A stretch of DNA of 64,000 bases. Source: Seriola aureovittata (lineage: Eukaryota; Chordata; Actinopteri; Carangiformes; Carangidae). Shown in pieces: positions 48,576-64,000 of this stretch. A model generated the notes under the pieces. The model did no database searches. It was not told the origin of the DNA and was given only the letters and a program-made list of their open reading frames with translations. The DNA lies in assembly GCF_021018895.1 (NCBI RefSeq), contig NC_079386.1, positions 17,549,052-17,613,051 on the forward strand. Reading direction: 5' to 3'. Every line of letters begins with the position of its first letter. Position 1 is the stretch's first letter. The position numbers were made by a program, and so were the translations under genes.

Positions 48576-49784
48576 GTAAGAAAAACTGACTCTGAAACTT
48601 TTAAGGACCTCACATCAACACTCAGTTTATTGCTTGCAAGTTTTCAGTTTTTTGTGCTGGTAGTTAAATGTTTAGAGTATTTCATTATTATATTATATAA
48701 ATGATATAAATGTACGAACAGCAGTGAACAGTAAGAACAGTAGCTGTGAGATGACACTTTTCACTTCCTTAGAAAACTTCTATCTTCTGACCAACTGAAA
48801 CTTTAAAGGACAAATCTATGTAGTGAGGTTTTTCTGTGCAGCTGTTGTGGTCAGTAGAAGTTGTGGTGCACATGGTGAAGATGTGTGTGATGTGAACTTG
48901 ACAGCGCGAACAGACTCGGGTTGAGATTGTGGTTATTAAGGAAGTGGCAGCAAACTGCTTGCAATCACACTAAGCTAGAAACATAGTTCCAAAGTTAATA
49001 TCTTTTATGAAATTCTTTTGACTGCTTTTCAATGGGAAGTGAGTGGAACATTATGATATCTCTTAGATGCAACTGCTGCTACACGAAAAAAACAACATCC
49101 ATAAAATGTGTCTGACAGAGTGACAGAGTAACCACAAACTCAGCCGAGTCTTTACATAGATCCCCCATAGGTCACAATGTAAAGTCTTCGTTCCTCAGTA
49201 ACAGTACTCGACAGTGTGAAAACGAGAAAGTTATGTTTATCTTCACTATTTCTCAGCCTTGAACTTAAATGTACAAGGACTTGCATTGAAGCTCACACTT
49301 TTCACACTTTAATGCGTAGGCGTTGTCAAGCAGGAAATTGTACATTCACACGAAAAACACTGGCAAGTCCACGAAAAGAGTAACAGTGAAACGTTTGCAC
49401 CACTTCATCATTAAGAAAAGCCGAAATCAGAATCAGTGACAAATAATACTCCAGAAAAAGGCCACTATCAGCCGTGACGCAGGGTTGGTTTACTACAGTT
49501 AATATATTCTCTGGAGAACAAACTTTTTTATTTCTTTTACCAAACATGCAAAACTTTGTCCATAAACTCTCTTTTCTCTCTGGAGCCCAATCAGACCAGA
49601 TGGCAGGAGCAGAAGTGTTGGAAACACCAGTGGTGGAAAGTAACTTCGTACATTTGCTCCAGTTGTATTCAGTGAGCCGAAAACGAGGAACATGCAGGCA
49701 CAGGCAGGGAGGAGTGATGTAGCGGTGTTAGTGATGCGGAAATCCCCTTTTGGAGCAGCAGAAGATCGGTCACCTCAGCCTTAA

Positions 49785-50024
49785 CCTCCTAAGACCCGAA
49801 CTCTTGCATGGCGTGCATTTTTAATTTCTCTTTGCTATTTAGGCTGATTGGGACCTGAGAGAAATGATGTCCACATATGAGGACATTAGTTTTAAATTTC
49901 GATTACTGAGTGGCAGTATAATATCCTCATGTGGTCACCAGGCCCTTGTTGAGAAAAAGTTAGTATTGTGGTCTAGAGAACCCAAAATGTGAGGTCACAT
50001 ATGTGGACGCCAGGTCCTAGGAGG
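49785..50024. mobile_element. 240-bp piggyBac-related MITE
   Basis: Starts CCTCCTAAGACC and ends GGTCCTAGGAGG, near-perfect inverted termini. They match the termini of the longer piggyBac relic at 52,860. The left flank is TTAA, the piggyBac target; the right flank is TTCA. No coding capacity. Confidence 0.7.
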
Positions 50025-50483
50025 TTCATTCAAAAGGGGAAGATACTTACCATACTACATGACACACAACAACATGAGCTGTCTCAGCAAAAAACAACAA
50101 AGAGAGAGTCTGAAAATAAAAACTCCTCTCTACTTTCATCTCCCATTGATCATGTGACGATCATTCAGATTTATCTGGTGACCCCTTGGTGGGGCCCGAC
50201 CCCTACGTTGGGAACTACTGCACTAAACTAAGTGTATATAAATATTTACATAAATAGATAAATTAAATATGTGTATATAAAAAGGCAGCTACAACAGTGA
50301 AATGCTGTTTACGCAGTGATCCATCAGTATTACTAATATGATAATGTCATCCATATTAATATACTATAATATAATACTTTAATACTTTAATAACAGTCAC
50401 TAACGCTTCCTGCAGTTCTGCAAAATGCTCTGAATGAAAGAGAAACCTGCCCCCTTACACTTCTGCCTGTTTGATATCTGTAG

Positions 50484-50550
50484 GAGATCACTCATCCCTC
50501 ATCACTCATTACTCATCACTCGTTCTCTCATCTGCAGCTGCTGGACACAA
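50484..50550 (+). other. Candidate 5' UTR exon of the two-UBA gene (block X, copy 3)
   Basis: A 67-base block with acceptor TATCTGTAG and donor GTAAGAAAAC, nearest to the downstream gene. Confidence 0.4.
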
Positions 50551-51250
50551 GTAAGAAAACTGACTCTGAAACTTTTAAAGACTCACATGCTCACTCAGTT
50601 TATTGCTTGCAAGTTTTCAGTTTTTGTGCTGGTAGTTAAATGTTTAGAGTATTTCACTATTTTATTATATAAATGATAACAGCGGTGAACAGTAAGTAGC
50701 TTTGAGATGACACTTTTCACTTCCTTAAAAAACTTCTGAATGATTGAAACCTTTGTGACTGACAGATTTAATTATTTTTTTAAATCAAGCATTCAGTACT
50801 CGACACTGAAATCTCTGTAGTGAGGCTTTTCTTTGTGGTCAGTAGAAGTTATGGTGAACATGTGGAAATGTGTGCATTAAAATCCTTTCATCTGTGCTGA
50901 TATTTAATATAGCTTATACACTGTTGCCCATAAAGTTGGAATCATTTTGTTTTCAGACACAATCCTCTGTTTATTCTTATTTAAATGCATCAGTAATCAC
51001 TTTTGACCAGGTGCAATCATTACACATTATGTGTCATAATTACCCAGGTGAAATGAAATAAATCACATTGTCACAATCATTTCATGCAAAGAGGTAAAAA
51101 AATTAAAACAGTATATTCAGGAGCATAAAGTTGCATCTGTTTTTCTTACCAAACTTGCAAACTTTTTCAGTTCCTGTCCATAAACTGTCTTTTTTCTCTG
51201 CAGCCCAATCACACCACTGTGAACTGAGGAGCAGGAAGTGCATCACTACA

Positions 51251-52610
51251 ATGGTGAGAAGATGAACTATTATTACATTCACCTCAGAGGAAACAATACA
51301 TTAAAACAGACAGGATAGAAGAAACAACATGTCCAGTATGGGTTTATATACAGTATATTTATATATATATATATACTGTATATCCAGTTATTTATATGTT
51401 AACTATAAATAAAATAACAGATATAAATAACTGGAAACCCTCTTTCTTAATCTGATACTATTATTGTGCAACTTTCAGTGGTAGCCGTATTAGCCCCGCC
51501 CCCCTGTGATGCACAATTTGTTCTTCTTCTCCAGACCAGCCTGTCTGGCACCAACAACCACACCACGTTACTTAAATCACCGAAACATTTACTCAGGGAG
51601 AATTTTAACTGACGTACTTTTAAACAAGTAGTTTTACTTTTACTTGTGTAAAATTACGTTAACTTTTAAGTAACAGTACTTTTTCCACCCCTGGTTACTG
51701 GATGGATTGGCTGAATACTTTTATACAGATGTTCATGGTTCCCAGATGATGGACCTTAATGATTCAGTGACTTTTCCTCTAGCGCCACCTTGAGGTTGAT
51801 AATTATAAATACTCCATTACTTTGGTTTACGATCAAATACCTATGTAATTTGTGTTTTCTGCTAAATAATTAATTATTCAGTTATTGCCAAGGTAACACG
51901 CTCTCTGTGGTCATCATCTGTAGGATAGCAACCATCACGCCGCAGCGTCTTTCAGACATCAGCTCCACCCAGTGGGCGCCGCGCAGCAGTAAGTAAACTC
52001 CTTTCAAATCCGATGGAAACTTGACAACCATGAAAAGAGATTCACTGTTGCTGGTGAAAGTACATTTAAGGAAATTTAAGGCCGATGAAACCTTTGGTGA
52101 GGTTGATGCAGGAGCGTTGAAGAGCGTCATGGTAACTCATAATGTTGTTGCTCTAAGACTAACATCGTCATGATCGTTATCACCATCACTTTCTGTAGTG
52201 ACGTCATACGTGAGGACGTTCCGGAAAACTCATCGACTGTCCACGAGGCGCTGAGGATGAACCTTCCCCACCACCTGGTCCTTCAGCACGTCCAGCACAG
52301 GGTTCAAACCCACGGTGAAAATTACACTGACCTGAAGGTGCTGGTCGCAGATCTGTTCGCACCCAACGACTGGACCGGGAACCAGGAGGTTCCCATGGAA
52401 ACGAACCAGCTGGAGGAGGCGCTGATGATGCAGAGCCCGGCGGTGAAGGAGGCGGTGCGGATGGGTGTGCCGCCGCACCTCATCAAGCCAAAGCTTCGCG
52501 CCAAAATCTTGTCCAACGGAGTCGGCTACGCTGACGTCAATGAGCTGTTCACAGACCTGAAGCTGAAGTGGAAGAAAACTACAAACGTTTCGGTCAAGTT
52601 TTCCCATTAA
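51251..52610 (+). CDS. Small protein with two IAP-type UBA-like domains
   Basis: Proposed exons: 51204-51253 (with ATG at 51251-51253), 51924-51988, 52199-52610. Splice sites are good (CTCTGCAG, GTGAGAAG, ATCTGTAG, GTAAGTAA, TTCTGTAG) and phases agree, giving 159 codons. After splicing the start context is ACAATGG, a strong Kozak match. Residues about 34-80 (VHEALRMN, YTDLKVLVADLF) and about 101-145 (AVKEAVRMG, YADVNELFTDL) each resemble the ubiquitin-binding UBA domain of XIAP/cIAP proteins. No BIR and no RING follow, so it could bind ubiquitin chains but not act as an E3 ligase. Homology is inferred from remembered motifs; the gene is not one I can name. Frame also stays open upstream through 50484-50550 and 51204-51250, so an earlier start is possible. 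An ATTAAA overlaps the stop codon. Confidence 0.55.
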
Positions 52611-52859
52611 AGAACGGAGAGAACCGTGGCCACTTTGGGCCTCATCCTGCCCCTTTTATTTATTCTCGTTAACATCCGAGATCGATTCCGGTCCATTTTT
52701 TTGCAAACCTGTTTGAGATCCAGACTCATATTAATCCAGTTTAGTGTGAACATAGTATTAGTGTAAACATCACAAAGCTGCTACATACTAGAAGGTCAAA
52801 ATAATCCTGACCACTTCTCCTCCCATCTCTCCTTCACGAGGGACTAATACTCAGGTGAA

Positions 52860-54548
52860 CCTCCTGAGACCCAGGAAAAAAAATGTTTTTTAATTACTAT
52901 TTTTTTTACATAAATTAAGTGTTGAGGTGGTAAAAAAGACATTGCAAAGAAAAACATTTTTAAAACTTGATTTTATTCAAATTTTACAACATGTCCACTG
53001 CAGTGGAACATTTGAAGGCTGAGTATGTACATGGAAAGATCCACTGGAATCATCAAGTAAAATACAACACCAAATACAAAACAAATAGCAAATGCAGATT
53101 TTTCTTTTTGTAACTTCACCATTTCACCTGAACCTTTTGTGATTTCTTCATTAGACGTTTGACTCTTGATGGTATTTCATGAAGCAGTCTGACTTTTTGG
53201 AGACACAGAGGAACATGTTGCACTTTATGCATCTCACAAAGGTTTTGCTTTTGCATCTGGAAGCATTTGGAATGTGGAGCATTTGGGGCAAATGGATTGC
53301 ACCGTATTTCCTTATGCTCTCATCTGGGTGGGACTTCCTTTTCTTGATTTCTGGAGAAAATTCTTTGTCACAGCCAAGAGAAGTTTGAACTCCAGGCTTT
53401 TGGGAGGTTTTCTTTGCAGGTCGTTGCAGGGCCTGGCTGTCTTGTCGGTTTTGAATCCATGAGTTGGTTATGGCCAAATCAGTGAAGTGAAGCATGGTAC
53501 GAACAGTCCACTTCTTGGTGCGGCCGGACATTCAGTAGAAGCTGAGCATGCGATCACACATATCATGGATGTGTGTTATACTTCGCTACCACTGCAGGTC
53601 TTGGGACTTGAAATTGCTTTTTTTCTTGTTTTGACCATCTGGAACAGGTGTCCTGGGGCTCAATCCCATGGACGGTCGATACCATGACAACAGGCTTGTT
53701 GTCCACCCACTTGGTGAGTGCGATTTCATGAGGTCTCCGTACGATCATTTCTGATGACCCTCTTCCTTTTTTGCTCAGGACCTTGTCAGCAGTGAAGTGG
53801 CACTCTTTTGGAATTCGGTCAAAGGCCTGACTGCGTTTGCACCTATTCAAAAATAAACTGTTGGGATCTATTTCCTAGAACACATCTCTGTAGGTTATCC
53901 TTCCATTTTTGCCCTGATTAAAAACCTCAGAACACTACATGTTGGTTTTGGCCCACAGAGGACGACGGCACACTTCATCTGGGTCCTCCTCATCTGAGCT
54001 TTCACCCTCTCCTGTCTCATGCTCTCTCACCGGACCCTCATCCTCTGATAGATCTATGTCTGAATCTCCCTCAATGATTCTATTAAGAATCCTCTCTGCC
54101 TCCGTCATAGAACTATCTACTGAAAAAATGTGAAACAAACATAAGTACAAAGTCCTGACGTCCAGTACAGAGTACATTTATAAATTAGCTGTTTTTCAAA
54201 TGAAAATAAATAAGCTCAGCTCTGAAAACTCACTCAAATATTCCTGAGATGTTTACTTACTTGAAACAATTGAAATATAACATTAAAAAATGTTTTAATT
54301 ATGAATATCATGCTTACCTTTCTTTTTTCCATAAAATGTGCTTGTTGGGATGGCGGCCATTTTGAAAAGACAGGCACAGGCAAGTTGGCAAGGTCACACC
54401 CCCCACATGTGGTGTCATTTTAAAGCCCCAGTTGTCCTCTTTACGGAACAACAGGACTTAATAGAGTGACATGTATAGTATGAGAGATGTTAGCAAAAAC
54501 GTAATGTCCACTAGAGTGGACACAAATGAATTGCAGGGTCTCAGGAGG
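52860..54548 (-). mobile_element. Decayed piggyBac-type DNA transposon
   Basis: Termini CCTCCTGAGACCC (52860-52872) and GGGTCTCAGGAGG (54536-54548) are a perfect 13-bp inverted repeat flanked on both sides by TGAA (52856-52859, 54549-54552). The minus strand holds pieces of a piggyBac/PGBD-like transposase. At 1.7 kb it is shorter than an autonomous element. It lies between the two-UBA gene and the 3' end of tec. Confidence 0.85.
53151..54108 (-). pseudogene. Broken piggyBac transposase
   Basis: Three fragments are visible. The acidic N-terminus is at 54108-53938 (MTEAERIL, DSDIDLSEDEGP). The late catalytic region is at about 53,830-53,566 ([33 protein letters not shown]). The C-terminus is at 53,531-53,154 ([22 protein letters not shown]) with the Cys-rich finger ([19 protein letters not shown]). 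Most of the DDE core between the first and second fragments is deleted. A frameshift and an in-frame stop separate the second and third. It cannot make active transposase. Confidence 0.8.
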
Positions 54549-54769
54549 TGAAGCTTAAAACAAAGTGTACGGAGGTGATGCAGTGTCAGATCAGTAACAA
54601 CAGAGAGGAAATGTTTTCTTACCGTACAAAAGGATCACAAACACCACAAACATCTGCATCTTCCTGTGAAACTACAGTTACCGCAAAGTCGCCTAAACCT
54701 TCAGGACTTCTTACTTTCCTCTTCCTGATACTGAAACTTTACTTTCATTTTCCAACTGCAAGGACGGTT

Positions 54770-54775
54770 TTTATT
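54770..54775 (-). terminator. tec: Candidate tec poly(A) signal
   Basis: AATAAA on the minus strand about 1.1 kb after the tec stop codon. This is the nearest one I found; use is unproven. Confidence 0.3.
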
Positions 54776-54842
54776 GACTGTAACAGGGTTCAGGTTGAAC
54801 AGGCGTTACTGCTGACTAACGTGCAGTTTAAGAACAGCTATT

Positions 54843-54847
<5 letters not shown>

Positions 54848-54885
<38 letters not shown>

Positions 54886-54944
54886 AGAATAGTGTATAAA
54901 TTCCTTCACACACGCTCTAATATATTGTGGCCCCCCCCCCCCAT
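54848..54944. repeat. (GT)n microsatellite and poly-C run
   Basis: GT run at 54848-54883 and a run of C at about 54931-54942. Confidence 0.9.
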
Positions 54945-55234
54945 TCAGACCGCACTGGTCTGGAAAAGCTTAAAAAAAACTTAAGTTCCTCTCCAGACAT
55001 GTTCATGTGATCACAATTATATTAATGATGTCTTATTTAAAATGTATTGCCAATAGTTTGACAGGCAGAGATTTAATTCAGGATTCAGGAAATTCCAAAG
55101 TGAACCTAATAATTTATGGAGCTCAACACAAACTGAAACATACAAAAAGGTAAACAGTATATACAGAATACTCCCAATCCTATCAGGCCTTACTTGACTT
55201 CAGGTCATTTCATAGGATGTTTTCTATCTTAATT

Positions 55235-55300
55235 TAGTGTGTTAGCATGCTAGCATTTGCTAATTAGCAGTAAACAAGAAGTACAGCAAGTTCCTGTCTA
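55235..55300. repeat. Dispersed 'GCATGCTAGCATTTGC' repeat
   Basis: GTTAGCATGCTAGCATTTGC followed by TAATTAGCA occurs here and again at about 60,420-60,455 in the same orientation. Confidence 0.5.
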
Positions 55301-55851
55301 CAGTATTTTAATATTAATGTACACAAATTACATGAAACAGATTTTTGATACAGTTTTGTCAGACAAAAAAATATCATGAGGTTTCACAGGAACAGTTTCA
55401 CACACACCTGTACGGAAAATTAAGCTTCATATTACGTGTTTTGTTAATGTCCAGGTCCAGAGGAAAACACTGAGGCTGGATGTCGGGGGATGAGTCCATC
55501 ATGAGAGCCTGTTGTTATGTCGTCCATGTTGCTGTCAGTTCGTGTCATGAACGTAACTTCAGTTGTCACCACTGTCAGTCCAGCTGTTCACAGCTGTGAG
55601 CTTGCAACTGGATCGAATAAGCTAACGCGATTGGTGGATGAGTGGACTATAGCTGGTGTGATTGGTCCTTCCTCTTCCATCTGATTGATCAGTTGCAGTT
55701 ACATCGTGTTCTCCATGTCCTTCTTCCAGAGCAGTGAATTAGACAGTGTCAGCTTTAAGACCCTCAAGCCTGGCAGGTTATCCCAGCAGTGGCGGTTAGA
55801 GGCCAACGTGGCGGTCGGTGGAAGGTGGAAGCTGCTTATTTGGTCAGATGG

Positions 55852-63887
<8,036 letters not shown>

Positions 63888-64000
63888 CTGTTGATGGAGA
63901 CGATACGTCAACAGCAGCTTCTTTACTTCTTTTCTATGTCTGTGCGTACGACATTAACTGTAGACTTCTGCACTGACACATTTAAAATCCTGTTGAATCA

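Larger units (their letters stand above)
44640..51253 (+). repeat. Array of diverged exon-bearing cassettes
   Basis: Several blocks recur here. Block X ends CTGCTGGACACAG/GTAAGAAAAC (46198-46249, 48522-48575, 50484-50550). The intron that follows contains GTGCTGGTAGTTAAATGTTT and GGTCAGTAGAAGTTGTGG (from 46,250, 48,576 and 50,551; an older copy from 44,670). Another block contains AAGCAGGAAATTGTACATTC (44,980 and 49,328). Block Y carries the CACACCACTGTGA motif or a related form (about 45,296, 49,585 and 51,204-51,253). Spacing differs between copies (1.6-4.3 kb) because of insertions, and one segment is inverted. A 240-bp transposon sits in the array. Confidence 0.75.

Overview
The window is eukaryotic, and almost certainly from a teleost (probably percomorph) fish. 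The evidence is spliced genes with GT-AG introns, vertebrate-specific gene families, very dense microsatellites and several dispersed repeats of a kind common in fish genomes. I see no rRNA, tRNA, CRISPR array or prokaryotic feature. Exon boundaries were read by eye from splice sites, reading phase and remembered family sequences; no alignment was run.

Layout. (1) About 600-21,756, plus strand: sh3gl2 (endophilin-A1), nine coding exons and 351 codons. A 17.4-kb first intron is full of microsatellites and repeats. A possibly very long 3' UTR may run to a poly(A) signal near 27,589. (2) 27,660-28,560: a repeat with inverted termini running into a GATA/GA microsatellite. (3) 29,909-37,110, plus strand: an ANP32 acidic nuclear phosphoprotein, best matched to anp32b, seven coding exons and 251 codons. 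(4) 37,591-42,245, minus strand: coronin-2A (coro2a), thirteen coding exons and 552 codons, convergent with anp32b; one candidate upstream exon lies at 43,682-43,717. (5) 44,600-51,253: an array of diverged repeat cassettes carrying exon-like pieces with splice sites. It leads into a small spliced gene ending at 52,610 whose protein has two IAP-type UBA-like domains but no visible BIR or RING. (6) 52,860-54,548: a decayed, internally deleted piggyBac transposon; a 240-bp relative sits at 49,785-50,024 inside the array. (7) 55,852-63,887, minus strand: a Tec-family tyrosine kinase, best matched to tec. Sixteen exons (601 codons) run from the middle of the PH domain to the stop; the N-terminal exon(s) lie beyond the right edge.

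The four recognised genes are ordinary, intact vertebrate genes acting in separate processes: synaptic endocytosis, histone and nuclear chaperoning, actin and corepressor regulation, and immune-cell tyrosine signalling. As I recall, human SH3GL2, ANP32B and CORO2A all lie on chromosome 9, with ANP32B and CORO2A close neighbours at 9q22. The order here therefore looks like old conserved linkage. The least explained part is 44.6-54.6 kb: the two-UBA gene and the rearranged 5'-exon cassette array in front of it.
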